Part shown: positions 1-8,344 of the stretch, piece by piece | Layout of the letters: every line of letters starts with the position of its first letter | Numbering within the stretch: position 1 is the stretch's first letter | Source: Gammaproteobacteria bacterium | GTDB lineage: Bacteria > Pseudomonadota > Gammaproteobacteria > Coxiellales > Coxiellaceae | Reading direction: 5' to 3' | Assembly: GCA_023266215.1 (NCBI GenBank) | Contig: JAHFRQ010000005.1 | Coordinates: 1 to 64,000 of the forward strand | DNA: 64,000 bases | Position numbers and translations under genes: made by a program | The notes under the pieces: generated by a model | Seen by the model: only the letters and a program-made list of their open reading frames with translations | Databases searched by the model: none | What the model was told of the DNA's origin: nothing

Positions 1-80
1 CAACCTAAAAAATTCCCGCCACACTATAGCTTAGTGCGTATTTTTACACAAAATCATGGCCTAAGTTGTTGAAAATATGA

Positions 81-278
81 AGGTACGCTCGATTTGACAG
101 AAAAAATCTGCAAGTCGGGAAAGGTCATTCAAGCTGTGTTCGCGCCTGCGTCTTTAGTCCTGATCAAAAATTCATTGTTTCAGGATCATCTGATGATACA
201 ATTAAGATTTGGCCGTTGATAGAAATACTGGGCTTGATGCATAAACCTTTTGAAGAAGTTACAGCGCCAGTGCCTTAA
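81..278 (+). pseudogene. Decayed WD40-repeat protein fragment (C-terminal end)
   Basis: The frame ending at the TAA at 276-278 encodes one almost perfect WD40 blade: GHSSCVRACVFSPD followed by a SGSSDDTIKIW block (about 123-212), then a short tail. Upstream the same frame is closed by a TGA at 78-80. The preceding strand-exit sequence (TLDLTEKIC, about 85-111) continues in a different frame, which is itself stopped by a TGA at 70-72. This pattern indicates a frameshifted remnant of a longer WD40 protein whose 5' part lies outside or is destroyed. WD40 proteins are scaffolds and are typical accessory or effector-type genes in Legionellales. The remaining bases 1-80 and 279-346 show nothing else that I can support. 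Confidence 0.6.
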
Positions 279-346
279 AAAATGTTTCAACAAACCGCGC
301 GATAACAGGTGTGCCTTTTTCAAAAGTGCGCTTTTTGCAAATGAAT

Positions 347-1102
347 TTAGTAGTTAAATACTTTTTCTGTTAACGTAGTACTTGGCACATTTTGTGGCTG
401 CGCACAAACAAAAAATTGCGAGCCAGAGCGCTCATACGGTTGATGAACATAGGTAGCATAAGCAAGATACTTAATTTTGCTTTGAATAAAAATATTTGCT
501 TGTCCCATATATTCATGTAATAGCGTTGAAATCACCGATGCACTTTCTGGTTCCGCCACTAATTGTAACTCGTTTACAAAACTAAGGTAAAAATTTTCAA
601 GCTCGCCAACCCCAAGATTAATATTTTGCAGTTCATTAATGCACTCAGTTTGACATGCAGCCTCAGAATAATAGTTCAGCCACCTCAAAAGATTCAACTG
701 AAATTTTTCACTGATATAAATAAATTGATCTTTGTCGTGATATGAATTCGTTTCACGGTACAATGTAAGGCGACTCATAACGGCGCGGTATAAATACCCA
801 AGGTCCATTGTAAAATCAAACAAGCGCCGATAAGCATACGCTGCTTTGACAGTCATTCCCTTTTCAAATGCAAATTCTGCACAACGCTCCCATGCATAAA
901 TAGCAGATATACCAATATTATTATACCAATATCGTGGAATATCGTGTCGAACTTTATCTCCGTCGAGACGGAACATGTCGTCCAATTCTTCGCACGCTAT
1001 CGCAACTTTATTCCAATTAATGATTGCGTCATTACTAAGCAGTCTTGCAATTTTTTGAATACGTTTTCGCATCTCAAGCTCGGGATTGTTACTTCTTGAC
1101 AT
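347..1102 (-). CDS. Hypothetical protein, 251 aa
   Basis: Unrecognised soluble protein rich in predicted helix, Tyr and Leu, with no signal peptide and no membrane segment. The ATG at 1100-1102 is preceded by an AGG-type ribosome site. It starts 26 bases after the thyA stop on the same strand, so it is probably the last gene of the ptsP-tauE-lgt-orf-thyA transcript. The many aromatic residues in the middle (for example YWYNN and AYAYRRLF) suggest an all-alpha repeat fold, but no family motif is visible. It could be a lineage-specific or secreted protein; the function is unknown. Confidence 0.7.
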   Translation of the reverse strand: MSRSNNPELEMRKRIQKIARLLSNDAIINWNKVAIACEELDDMFRLDGDKVRHDIPRYWYNNIGISAIYAWERCAEFAFEKGMTVKAAYAYRRLFDFTMDLGYLYRAVMSRLTLYRETNSYHDKDQFIYISEKFQLNLLRWLNYYSEAACQTECINELQNINLGVGELENFYLSFVNELQLVAEPESASVISTLLHEYMGQANIFIQSKIKYLAYATYVHQPYERSGSQFFVCAQPQNVPSTTLTEKVFNY

Positions 1103-1128
1103 ATATAACCTACTTTTAATAGAAATCT

Positions 1129-1923
1129 TTATACCGCAATCGCTGCCTTAATACTTGGCGCTGCGATGTAATTTTCAAAAATAAAATCTTCAAATTGATA
1201 ATCAAATAATGATTCGGGTTTTTTTGCTATTTTTAAAGTCGGCAACTGTGTTGGGATACGTTGTAATTGTATTTCAGCTTGCTCCATATGATTTAAATAT
1301 AAGTGGCAATCGCCCCCCGACCAAATAAATTCACCTACTTCTAAATCACATTGATGCGCAATCATGTGCGTCAGCAAAGAATAAGATGCGATATTAAAAG
1401 GCACGCCCAAAAATACATCAGCGGAACGCTGCGTTAACTTACAAGATAATTTATTATTCGCAACAAAAAATTGCACTAAGCAATGACACGGTGGCAGCGC
1501 CATATTATTGAGCTCGCCAACATTCCACGCTGAAATAATTAATCTACGCGAAGTAGGATTATGTTTAATATTATGTAATAAATCTGAAATCTGATCTATT
1601 TTTTCGCCGCTTTTACTTTCCCATGCGCGCCATTGTTTTCCATAAACAGGCCCTAAATCACCATTGGCATCTGCCCATTCATCCCAAATCTTGACGCCAT
1701 GCTGATTTAAGTAATTTATATTGGTATCGCCATTTAAAAACCAAAGTAATTCGTAAACAATGCTTTTGGTGTGTAATTTTTTGGTGGTTAATAACGGAAA
1801 GCCGAGTGATAAATCAAAACGCATTTCATGACTAAAAATTCTTTTGGTACCAACACCGGTGCGATCTTCTGTGATCACGCCGGTGTCGATAATTTTTTTT
1901 AAAAAAGACAAATACGCTTGCAT
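1129..1923 (-). CDS. thyA: Thymidylate synthase
   Basis: ThyA methylates dUMP to dTMP using methylenetetrahydrofolate, in the cytoplasm. The 264-residue length matches E. coli ThyA. The catalytic cysteine lies in the [11 protein letters not shown] motif near residue 146. The folate/dUMP regions EDRTGVGT near the N terminus, [17 protein letters not shown] and the DCHLYLNH block are all present. The start is the conserved MQAYL-type N terminus. The gene is separated by only 2 bases from an upstream small membrane-protein gene and follows lgt, the standard gammaproteobacterial ptsP-lgt-thyA arrangement. Nothing suggests loss of function. Confidence 0.98.
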   Translation of the reverse strand: MQAYLSFLKKIIDTGVITEDRTGVGTKRIFSHEMRFDLSLGFPLLTTKKLHTKSIVYELLWFLNGDTNINYLNQHGVKIWDEWADANGDLGPVYGKQWRAWESKSGEKIDQISDLLHNIKHNPTSRRLIISAWNVGELNNMALPPCHCLVQFFVANNKLSCKLTQRSADVFLGVPFNIASYSLLTHMIAHQCDLEVGEFIWSGGDCHLYLNHMEQAEIQLQRIPTQLPTLKIAKKPESLFDYQFEDFIFENYIAAPSIKAAIAV

Positions 1924-1925
1924 AA

Positions 1926-2324
1926 TTAATTGGGAGCACCATCTTTTTGAACAGCATGTGAACTGCTGGATGCTGATGATGAAGACGAAGACATATCATC
2001 TGACACTACCACTTGAGACAACATAGCAACCAATAAAACGGCCCAGGCAATCCAAATGATTTGCATCGTGTAAGGATAGTATGTGTGCTTCATCATCCAA
2101 TGAATAAAAGAAACCGCGATACCCACAATTAACGGGATAATGAGCAAAGCAATAACCGCTTGCAAAATTTTTCCCAGATCATCGCTTGAGAAAACATCAG
2201 ATAATCCATTGGCAATGGCATTATGCAAATACAGCAAGCCATTTAATACATGAACCAATTGGTTTTTAAAAAACACAGCCAAAACTGAACAGACGATTAA
2301 TATCAACAAATGCTTAATTAACAT
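1926..2324 (-). CDS. Small inner-membrane protein, 132 aa
   Basis: No family recognised. Three hydrophobic segments are visible: residues 1-20, about 55-76 and about 90-108. After them comes a hydrophilic Ser-rich C-terminal tail containing a long serine run. It lies between lgt and thyA with gaps of 24 and 2 bases, so it is co-transcribed with them. The context, next to the lipoprotein-modifying Lgt, does not by itself define a role. Residues 36-60 (a short [15 protein letters not shown] stretch) are probably on one side of the membrane between helices one and two. Confidence 0.75.
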   Translation of the reverse strand: MLIKHLLILIVCSVLAVFFKNQLVHVLNGLLYLHNAIANGLSDVFSSDDLGKILQAVIALLIIPLIVGIAVSFIHWMMKHTYYPYTMQIIWIAWAVLLVAMLSQVVVSDDMSSSSSSASSSSHAVQKDGAPN

Positions 2325-2348
2325 ATTTTATTCCCTTATTGTTTTTTA

Positions 2349-3128
2349 TTATTTTCGATAAATCCATAAAAGCGAAATTATACCAGCAACAATCATTGGA
2401 AACGATAGAATTTGTCCCATCGTAACCCACCCCCACAAAAAATAGCCATATTGCGGATCCGGCTGCCTAAATAATTCGCCAAAAAACCTAAAACAGCCAT
2501 ATCCTAATAAAAAAAGCGCTGAGATTGCAAATCGGGGGCGAGGTTTGCTTGAAAAAATCCATAAAATTATAAATAAAGCGACGCCTTCCAATAAAAATTC
2601 ATAAATTTCTGAGGGATGGCGCGGCAAAGGGCCTGCGTTGGGATAAACCATTCCCCATGGCATGGTTGTAACACGCCCCCACAATTCGCCATTGATAAAA
2701 TTACCCAATCTGCCTGCAGCCAATCCAACTGGAACCAGCGGCGCCACAAAATCAGTTAGATCCCAAATAGATTGATGCATGTATCGTCCGCACATCCACA
2801 AGGCCAAGCACACACCAATTAACCCCCCATGAAAAGACATTCCACCATCCCAGACTTGAAATAAAGTAAGCGGATGATGAATTAATTCAGGCAGATCATA
2901 AAACAACATATAGCCGATACGCCCACCTAGAATCACACCCAGCGCGCTATAAAAAATAAGATCAGTGACTTGCTCGGTTGTTAATTTGCTGCCAGGTTGA
3001 CGTGCTCGATAAGTTCCGAGCAGCCATGCGCCGACAAAACCCACCATATACATAATGCCATACCAGTGCACTTCAACTGGTCCTGCTGAAAATGCAATAG
3101 GATTTATTTTTGGATACATTAAGGCCAT
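2349..3128 (-). CDS. lgt: Prolipoprotein diacylglyceryl transferase
   Basis: Lgt is an inner-membrane enzyme that transfers diacylglycerol from phosphatidylglycerol to the lipobox cysteine of prolipoproteins. The 259-residue product has seven hydrophobic helices. It carries the family hallmarks: [11 protein letters not shown] near the N terminus, [10 protein letters not shown], the Lgt signature [18 protein letters not shown] (residues 135-155) and HPSEIYE. The ATG at 3126-3128 overlaps the end of the tauE-like gene by 10 bases, indicating translational coupling; an in-frame ATG three codons later is an alternative start. Essential envelope biogenesis gene. Confidence 0.98.
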   Translation of the reverse strand: MALMYPKINPIAFSAGPVEVHWYGIMYMVGFVGAWLLGTYRARQPGSKLTTEQVTDLIFYSALGVILGGRIGYMLFYDLPELIHHPLTLFQVWDGGMSFHGGLIGVCLALWMCGRYMHQSIWDLTDFVAPLVPVGLAAGRLGNFINGELWGRVTTMPWGMVYPNAGPLPRHPSEIYEFLLEGVALFIILWIFSSKPRPRFAISALFLLGYGCFRFFGELFRQPDPQYGYFLWGWVTMGQILSFPMIVAGIISLLWIYRK

Positions 3129-3931
3129 AACATTTCAATTCCAACGAAGATTAAGAATATCGCAAAATAGCGTTTTAATTTATAATCTGAAACACGATAC
3201 GATAACATCGCGCCGATCGGTGCTGAAACGATACCGCCAATCACCAAGCAAATCCATGCGGGCCAATAAATATATCCGGTGCTCCACTGCGGTAAATGCG
3301 CAGCATGTAATCCTGTATACATAAAAGTAATGGTGCCTAACGTTGCGACAGTCAATGCAATCGCAATAGAAACAACGATAGCAACATGCATATTAGTGCC
3401 GTGCTTTGTTAAAAATGGTACTGAAAACGCACTGCCTGCAACACCCAACAAACCCGACATCATGCCAATAAATAAACCTGCGGCAAGCATCATGGTTGTC
3501 TCGGGTTGCTTTGTTTTTTCTATTTCTAATTTTTTTTTATCGAAATACAAACTATAGGCCATCGCAAAAACAAAAATACCGAAAATAATACTAAGCACAT
3601 GAGAGCGAACTAAATGCGCAACAATACCAGCACCGATGACACCCACAATAATGCCGAGCGCCATTCTTTTGTACACATCAAAAAAAGGTGTTTCGTGTTT
3701 CATGTGAGATCGCAGTGAGCGCGCTGCAACAACAATCATTGTCGCAAGAGACGTGCCAATCGCCATGTGCATTTGCAATGATGGCAAGATGGGAGAAAAA
3801 CGAAATATAAATGCTAAACCCGGCACAACCACCAAGCCGCCACCTGCGCCTAACAATCCTGCCAAAATACCTGAAGATAATCCTAAAATTAAAAATCCAG
3901 CTAAGCCTAATATTATTATTTCCAAATGCAT
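3119..3931 (-). CDS. TauE/SafE family membrane permease
   Basis: A polytopic inner-membrane protein of 270 residues with about eight hydrophobic helices and the two TauE/SafE half-repeats: [19 protein letters not shown] at residues 20-40 and [19 protein letters not shown] near 155-175. The family exports sulfite, sulfoacetate or related anions in characterised members, but the substrate here cannot be read from sequence. Its ATG overlaps the ptsP stop as TAATG and its end overlaps lgt, so it is embedded in the ptsP-lgt-thyA operon. Confidence 0.9.
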   Translation of the reverse strand: MHLEIIILGLAGFLILGLSSGILAGLLGAGGGLVVVPGLAFIFRFSPILPSLQMHMAIGTSLATMIVVAARSLRSHMKHETPFFDVYKRMALGIIVGVIGAGIVAHLVRSHVLSIIFGIFVFAMAYSLYFDKKKLEIEKTKQPETTMMLAAGLFIGMMSGLLGVAGSAFSVPFLTKHGTNMHVAIVVSIAIALTVATLGTITFMYTGLHAAHLPQWSTGYIYWPAWICLVIGGIVSAPIGAMLSYRVSDYKLKRYFAIFLIFVGIEMLWP

Positions 3932-6201
3932 TATGATTTCCCTGCTCTAATTAATGCGCCAAGACCCGCATATTCTAACGCCATTTCAACGTGAGAGCGA
4001 ATAGCAATAGAGTCATTCATTTCCAGCGCTTCTTTTAACAGCTTTTGTGCATTTTTTAATGTGAATTGTCGAATTACCCATTTAATTCGCGGCAAACTTT
4101 TGGCATTCATGCTGAGCGCATCAAAACCCATTGCCAACAATAGCACTACCGCAACGGGATCGCTTGCTAATTCCCCGCAAATGCTAACAGGTCTTTTTGC
4201 TTTACGCGCCGCTTTGGCAACCTGATGCAATGCGCGCAACACAGAAGGATGCAACCCGTCATATAAATTAGCAACGCGCGGATTATTGCGATCCACTGCC
4301 AATAAAAATTGGATTAAATCATTGCTGCCTACCGATAAAAAATCAACTTGCTTTGCTAATTCATATGATTGATAAATCGCCGCAGGCACTTCAATCATCA
4401 AACCAATCAATGGCGCCTTAACTTTTAAACCCTCTTCGATTAATTCTGCATGCGCCTGCATGATAATTTTTTTCGAATCAATCACTTCCTGCATCGATGA
4501 AATCATCGGTAGCAAAAGTGATAAATTATCAATGCCAACACTGGCGTGCAACATAGCGCGCACTTGCTGCAAAAATATTTCAGGGTGATCTAATGTAATG
4601 CGAATACCACGCCAACCCAAAAAAGGATTATCTTCTTGAATTGAAAAATAGGGTAGCATTTTATCGCCACCAATATCTAAAGTTCGCATCACAACAGGGC
4701 GCGGAGAAAAAGTATTGAGCAGTTGTCGATACATAACACGCTGTTCTTCTTCGCTGGGAAATCGATCGCGCACCATAAAAGTCATTTCAGTGCGGTATAG
4801 TCCAACGCCTTCTGCGCCAACGCTCAGTGACAACCCCCCTTCTGCTGCCAAACCTGCATTCACATATAACGCAACACAGTGACCATCTTGTGTTTCTGCT
4901 TTTAATTCACGCAGCGATTCTAATTCTTCATCTAATTGCTCTTCTTCCAATGCTAATTGTCGAAATGCTTTTTTAATGGGCGCAGATGGCGACACATAAA
5001 TTTGGCCATCATAGCCATCGACAATAATTTCTTGTCCGTCTAATTCTGAAATGGGCAAACCGGAAACGCCCATAGCGGTTGGCAAACCTAACGCTCGCGC
5101 TAAAATAGCAACGTGCGAATTAGCAGAGCCTCGGCTTGAGACAACACCCACCAAACAATTTTCCGGCACTTCCATTAAAGCATTTGCCGTCACCTCATCG
5201 CTGACTAAAATAGTATTTTTTGGGAATTCGCGTTTTTCACGTTTGGTTTCTTGAATATAAGCTAAAATGCGGCGACCTAAATCACGAATATCGGCTGCGC
5301 GTTCTTTTAAATAGGGATCATCTAATGATTCAAATTGTACTATGCGCTGCTTAATCACGCGTGCTAGTGCGCCCTGTGCCCACTGCCCTGCTTTAATTTC
5401 TTTTTCGACTTCACTAATCAATGCGCGACTGTCTAATAATCTTAAGTAAGCATCAAATAGAGAGCTTTCAGCGGCTGATAAAGCAGATTTAGCGCGAATT
5501 TGTAGCGCCATCACTTCTTCGCGCGCAGCTGATAATGCTGCTTCAAATAAAATTATTTCAGCATCACTGTTTTCAATTAAACGATCAGGAACAGAATCTA
5601 AATCAGCAGGCGGATACACCACAACGGCTTCACCGATAGCAACGCCCGGCGCGCCTGGCAAACCAAATAACAGCATTTCGGTTTTTTTGCCACGACGCTT
5701 TTTCATGCCTTGCAATGCGCCTTTTGCGCACGCTTCTGCAATCAAGCCTGATAATTGCGCCGATAAAGTCACTAAAAATGCTTCTTGATCCTCTGCAAAA
5801 AATCCAACTGTTTTCTGCTGTACGATCAAGATACCCAGCAATTCACCCTGATAAATAATGGGCACGCCCAAAAATGCTTTATAAGATTCTTCTGATAATT
5901 GCTTAAGATGTAAAAAATTAGGATGAATAAATGCGTTATCTACATTGATCGGCTCACCGCGCTCTCCCACCAAACCCACAAGGCCTTCGCCAAATTTGAT
6001 GCGCGCCTTGCCAATCATCTCAGGATTTAAACCCATCGTTGCGAGCAAAACATATTCGCCCTTGACATCATCAACGAGAAAAATACTACTAGAGTCTGCG
6101 TGCAAGGCAGCAATCACATGGTCAATAATGACATTCAACGCCTGTGATAAATCTTTGGCTTGACTTACTTCTTGCGCTATTTTTTTGAGAATTTTGAGCA
6201 T
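3931..6201 (-). CDS. ptsP: Phosphoenolpyruvate-protein phosphotransferase PtsP (EI-Ntr)
   Basis: This is the first enzyme of the nitrogen-type phosphotransferase system; it autophosphorylates with PEP and passes phosphate to NPr. Domains in order: GAF sensor (about 15-155), the N-terminal HPr-binding helical domain of EI (about 185-310), the phosphohistidine swivel domain with SRGSANSHVAILARALG around His362, and the PEP-binding TIM barrel (about 400-720) with GVGLYRTEMTFM, GWRGIRI and the SVGSNDLIQF motif. The 756-residue length is normal for PtsP. In many gammaproteobacteria rppH lies immediately upstream; here 4 kb of toxin-antitoxin genes separate them. Confidence 0.97.
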   Translation of the reverse strand: MLKILKKIAQEVSQAKDLSQALNVIIDHVIAALHADSSSIFLVDDVKGEYVLLATMGLNPEMIGKARIKFGEGLVGLVGERGEPINVDNAFIHPNFLHLKQLSEESYKAFLGVPIIYQGELLGILIVQQKTVGFFAEDQEAFLVTLSAQLSGLIAEACAKGALQGMKKRRGKKTEMLLFGLPGAPGVAIGEAVVVYPPADLDSVPDRLIENSDAEIILFEAALSAAREEVMALQIRAKSALSAAESSLFDAYLRLLDSRALISEVEKEIKAGQWAQGALARVIKQRIVQFESLDDPYLKERAADIRDLGRRILAYIQETKREKREFPKNTILVSDEVTANALMEVPENCLVGVVSSRGSANSHVAILARALGLPTAMGVSGLPISELDGQEIIVDGYDGQIYVSPSAPIKKAFRQLALEEEQLDEELESLRELKAETQDGHCVALYVNAGLAAEGGLSLSVGAEGVGLYRTEMTFMVRDRFPSEEEQRVMYRQLLNTFSPRPVVMRTLDIGGDKMLPYFSIQEDNPFLGWRGIRITLDHPEIFLQQVRAMLHASVGIDNLSLLLPMISSMQEVIDSKKIIMQAHAELIEEGLKVKAPLIGLMIEVPAAIYQSYELAKQVDFLSVGSNDLIQFLLAVDRNNPRVANLYDGLHPSVLRALHQVAKAARKAKRPVSICGELASDPVAVVLLLAMGFDALSMNAKSLPRIKWVIRQFTLKNAQKLLKEALEMNDSIAIRSHVEMALEYAGLGALIRAGKS

Positions 6202-6263
6202 GTCGGGTTCACGCTTAAAATAAAGGGATTCCTCGATATCTTAGCATGAAGGCGCGGAATTCT

Positions 6264-6686
6264 TTAGAGAAATAATGCCGGATCAATTCCAAAGCGCTTG
6301 CTTAATGCACGGATGTGATCAAGCGTGAGTCTACGCTTGCCATGTACAATCTTAGAAACAAGTGATTTTGAACCTAATTCAGGAAAATCAGACACGCCCA
6401 ATTGATGCTGATCCATTAAAACACTCAAGACAGCGGCGCCCGGCTCTAATGCGCGAATTGCTTTGTTAAATTTTTGAAATGATTTTGCAGATTCTTCCCA
6501 TCGTTCAATGCTGGCTGATAAAATTTCGATTAGAAAACGATTGTAGTCATAATCTTCAATTAATTCCTCCATTAAATTTAATGCTAGCGCATGCTCACGA
6601 TCATTGTTGATTTGCGCAATAAAACTCGCTTGATCCAGCAATAAATGCGCTTTCTTTTTTAATGCGGAAAAACTCATCTTCTTCAT
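6264..6686 (-). CDS. HigA-like antitoxin (orphaned from its toxin)
   Basis: A 140-residue protein with an N-terminal helical region of the HigA type (about residues 1-75). The C-terminal XRE helix-turn-helix includes GSKSLVSKIVHGKRRLTLDHIRALSKRFGI, which closely parallels the intact HigA at 6961-7368. I place the start at the ATG at 6684-6686 (MKKMSF). The longer frame upstream overlaps the truncated higB remnant and is unlikely to be genuine antitoxin sequence. Such proteins bind the toxin and repress their own promoter. A 7-3-7 palindrome at 6771-6787 is the likely operator. It lies 62 bases downstream of ptsP's start side, transcribed towards ptsP. Confidence 0.75.
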   Translation of the reverse strand: MKKMSFSALKKKAHLLLDQASFIAQINNDREHALALNLMEELIEDYDYNRFLIEILSASIERWEESAKSFQKFNKAIRALEPGAAVLSVLMDQHQLGVSDFPELGSKSLVSKIVHGKRRLTLDHIRALSKRFGIDPALFL

Positions 6687-6738
6687 TGGGATATTTCTCG
6701 CCCGCATTAATAAAAGGCTGTCTTGAAATAACATGCAT
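6667..6738 (-). pseudogene. Truncated higB toxin remnant
   Basis: Beginning at the ATG at 6736-6738, the frame reads MHVISRQPFINAGEKYPNEE before running into the higA start region. This closely resembles the N terminus of HigB-type toxins such as the neighbouring intact one (MHIITQSRIWEAMKQHPEA). Only about 24 codons remain. The rest of a normal 90-110-residue toxin is missing, so the toxin has probably been removed by an internal deletion that left promoter, start codon and antitoxin. Confidence 0.55.
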
Positions 6739-6770
6739 ATTACCTATCCTGTTGTGAATATTAGTACAAA

Positions 6771-6787
6771 GTTGACAAAATGTCAAC
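6771..6787. promoter_or_regulatory. Palindromic operator of the orphan higA unit
   Basis: Perfect inverted repeat GTTGACA-AAA-TGTCAAC, 33 bases upstream of the higB-remnant start. The 7-3-7 architecture matches the operators seen next to the other XRE antitoxin genes in the window. The left arm also resembles a -35 box, so repressor binding would block the promoter. Confidence 0.6.
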
Positions 6788-6816
6788 ATCAAATCGGGTT
6801 GATTGAAATAGATAGG

Positions 6817-6863
6817 CTATTAAACCAGGATTTTAAAAAATCACAATACCGTGTTTTTGGAAA
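6817..6863. repeat. Repeat module A, copy 1
   Basis: Contains CTATTAAACCAGGATTTT (6817-6834) and AATACCGTGTTTTTGGAAA (6845-6863), both repeated at 7721-7768. It lies 30 bases upstream of the operator of the orphan higA unit. The rest of 6864-6960 contains short hairpins, including AACGC-GGAA-GCGTT near 6927, but no gene. Confidence 0.75.
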
Positions 6864-6960
6864 TAAGCTTCGAAAATAACTGAGTACTAACGTACCGCTC
6901 GCTGGTGCTAATAATACAGAAGCTAACGCGGAAGCGTTGGCGCTCTTTACAAATTTATTT

Positions 6961-7368
6961 TCAATCATCAATAAAAGTTGCAGGGCTGACATGAAAGCGT
7001 TTTGCCAGTAACTTTATTTGTCTTAAATTCAATGTGCGTTTTCCGTGTAATATTTCAGACATAACGCCCTGGCTTGCGATATCTGATAAATCACTCTGAG
7101 TTAAATTGTGCGATTCCATTAAAAATTTCAGCGCGTTAAGAGCTGTTGTTTTGGGTGACTTGACATGTGCTTCTTCGTAAGTAGAAATTAAATGACTTAA
7201 AACATCGACAAGACCCATTAACTGATGGTGCTCATCGCCATCAACGATTAATAATAATTCATCCAATTGTAAAACCAGCTGATGAAATTCTTTTGCGTTA
7301 TTGGGATATTTTGCAATCGGCGCGATGTAATTCCAATGTTTAATAGCCTCTTGTAATTGTTTTCGCAT
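6961..7368 (-). CDS. higA: HigA antitoxin
   Basis: Type II antitoxin and autorepressor of 135 residues. Its N-terminal helical domain (LVLQLDELLLIVDGDEHHQLMGLVD region) is followed by an XRE helix-turn-helix whose second half reads GVMSEILHGKRTLNLRQIKLLAKRFHV. I choose the ATG at 7366-7368, two bases after the higB stop and preceded by GGAA; the longer frame would need a TTG start. The gene follows higB in the toxin-first order typical of higBA loci. It neutralises the HigB RNase and represses the operon through the palindrome at 7682-7700. Confidence 0.88.
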   Translation of the reverse strand: MRKQLQEAIKHWNYIAPIAKYPNNAKEFHQLVLQLDELLLIVDGDEHHQLMGLVDVLSHLISTYEEAHVKSPKTTALNALKFLMESHNLTQSDLSDIASQGVMSEILHGKRTLNLRQIKLLAKRFHVSPATFIDD

Positions 7369-7370
7369 AA

Positions 7371-7655
7371 CTAATTCCAATTATTTTTATCGTATTCTTT
7401 GTGCGTTAAAATATGTCTGATGTAAACTTTTTGTCGATTAAAATGAATATGTGAAATTAATCTTAATTTATTTCCGCCCACATCAAAGACAAACAAGCTT
7501 CCTACTTTGTCCACATTGTTAAAACTTTTTTTCAGCTCAGAAAAATTGCTAAACTGATTTTTTTTCATCACACGATACCAACCTTCAAGAGCACTGGCCG
7601 CTTCAGGATGCTGTTTCATCGCTTCCCAAATACGGCTTTGAGTAATAATATGCAT
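7371..7655 (-). CDS. higB: HigB toxin, mRNA interferase
   Basis: A 94-residue HigB-family toxin. Such toxins cleave mRNA and are held inactive by HigA. The family pattern is visible: MHIITQSRIWEAMKQHP, ALEGWYRVMKK, the SFNNVDKVG segment, FDVGGNKLRLISHIHF and the C-terminal VYIRHILTHKEYDK block carrying the basic and histidine residues used by RelE-fold RNases. It is the first gene of the operon, with a palindromic operator 27 bases upstream. The length is normal and there is no obvious lesion. Confidence 0.93.
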   Translation of the reverse strand: MHIITQSRIWEAMKQHPEAASALEGWYRVMKKNQFSNFSELKKSFNNVDKVGSLFVFDVGGNKLRLISHIHFNRQKVYIRHILTHKEYDKNNWN

Positions 7656-7681
7656 ATGCTTATTTCCACTGTATTAATCAT

Positions 7682-7700
7682 ATATCTCATTTTGAGATAT
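7682..7700. promoter_or_regulatory. higBA operator palindrome
   Basis: Perfect inverted repeat ATATCTCA-TTT-TGAGATAT, 27 bases upstream of the higB start codon. Position and symmetry fit a HigA binding site overlapping the promoter. Confidence 0.7.
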
Positions 7701-7720
7701 GTCAAGTAAGATAAATTTTG

Positions 7721-7768
7721 ACTATTAAACCAGGATTTTCAAAACCGTCAATACCGTGTTTTTGGAAA
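7721..7768. repeat. Repeat module A, copy 2
   Basis: ACTATTAAACCAGGATTTT (7721-7739) and AATACCGTGTTTTTGGAAA (7750-7768) repeat the sequence at 6817-6863 in the same orientation. It sits 21 bases upstream of the higBA operator. The two copies therefore bracket the higBA module as direct repeats. Confidence 0.8.
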
Positions 7769-7784
7769 AAATAAAACGTTGGAT

Positions 7785-7816
7785 AAAAAAATAGGGGCGT
7801 TTTACCCCCATTTTTT
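7785..7816 (-). terminator. Rho-independent terminator, possibly bidirectional
   Basis: A GGGG/CCCC stem around GTTTTA, flanked on one side by an A tract and on the other by a T tract, lies 12 bases after the stop of the secreted-protein gene at 7828. On the minus strand the stem is followed by ATTTTTTT. Confidence 0.7.
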
Positions 7817-7827
7817 AAATAAGTATT

Positions 7828-8268
7828 TTATGGCTGTTGTTTTTTAGAGTAAGTAAATGAGCAAGGGCCTGGGGCTAAACACCTGTGGTAAATACCATCG
7901 TTCGACCACAACTCACCCACAGCAGGAAGATAACTACCGCCGTTAATAATGTTAAAGAGACTAATCTGCCCGATATAATTAGCTACATACATACACTGTG
8001 CGACGGCGTGCGAGCCGGCAGTAGGACCACTTTGAATGAAGGCATACAGTAATGTTCCAGTCCCTGACATTGCGTAACCACCGTATGTAAGTGCCGTCTG
8101 CCATTTTGAAGAGAACCCAGGAGGATTGGCATTTGTGCATGTAGTGCCCATATTTTTCACTACACAGGTTATGGTTGGCGGGCACGTTAACGTTACTGTA
8201 TTAGCATACAAACCCGTACTCACCACAGCCAAACACGGAACCGCTAGATATTTTAGTATTTTCAACAT
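7828..8268 (-). CDS. Secreted Cys-containing hypothetical protein, 146 aa
   Basis: Function unknown. A Sec signal peptide is clear (MLKILKYLAVPCLAVVSTGLYA, cleavage predicted after YA, about residue 22). The mature part is about 124 residues with several cysteines (LTCPPTITCVV, TTCTN, AQCMY, HRCLAPGPCSF) that could form disulfides in the periplasm or outside. I choose the ATG at 8266-8268 because GGAG lies 7 bases upstream; the open frame extends further 5' but through a poly-G tract and non-protein-like sequence. It lies just downstream of hipA, and a G9 run sits 52 bases before its start. Confidence 0.75.
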   Translation of the reverse strand: MLKILKYLAVPCLAVVSTGLYANTVTLTCPPTITCVVKNMGTTCTNANPPGFSSKWQTALTYGGYAMSGTGTLLYAFIQSGPTAGSHAVAQCMYVANYIGQISLFNIINGGSYLPAVGELWSNDGIYHRCLAPGPCSFTYSKKQQP

Positions 8269-8320
8269 GTTAAACTCCATTTGAATGTAGAATAATTTAT
8301 AATCAAAATTTAGCTTATCA

Positions 8321-8329
8321 CCCCCCCCC
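8321..8329 (-). promoter_or_regulatory. G9 homopolymer tract upstream of the secreted-protein gene
   Basis: Nine consecutive C on the + strand (G on the coding strand of the 7828-8268 gene), in an otherwise AT-rich 76-base gap between the hipA stop and that gene. A possible TATAAA-type -10 lies about 25 bases nearer the start, so the tract falls at about the -35 region, where length changes could alter expression. Confidence 0.45.
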
Positions 8330-8344
8330 ATGGTTTGGCAAGGT

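Noticed and set aside
6735-6992. Longer open frames covering the higA1-higA2 gap
   Set aside because: They run through repeat module A and hairpins, lack ribosome sites, and only the first codons from 6738 match a known protein (HigB).
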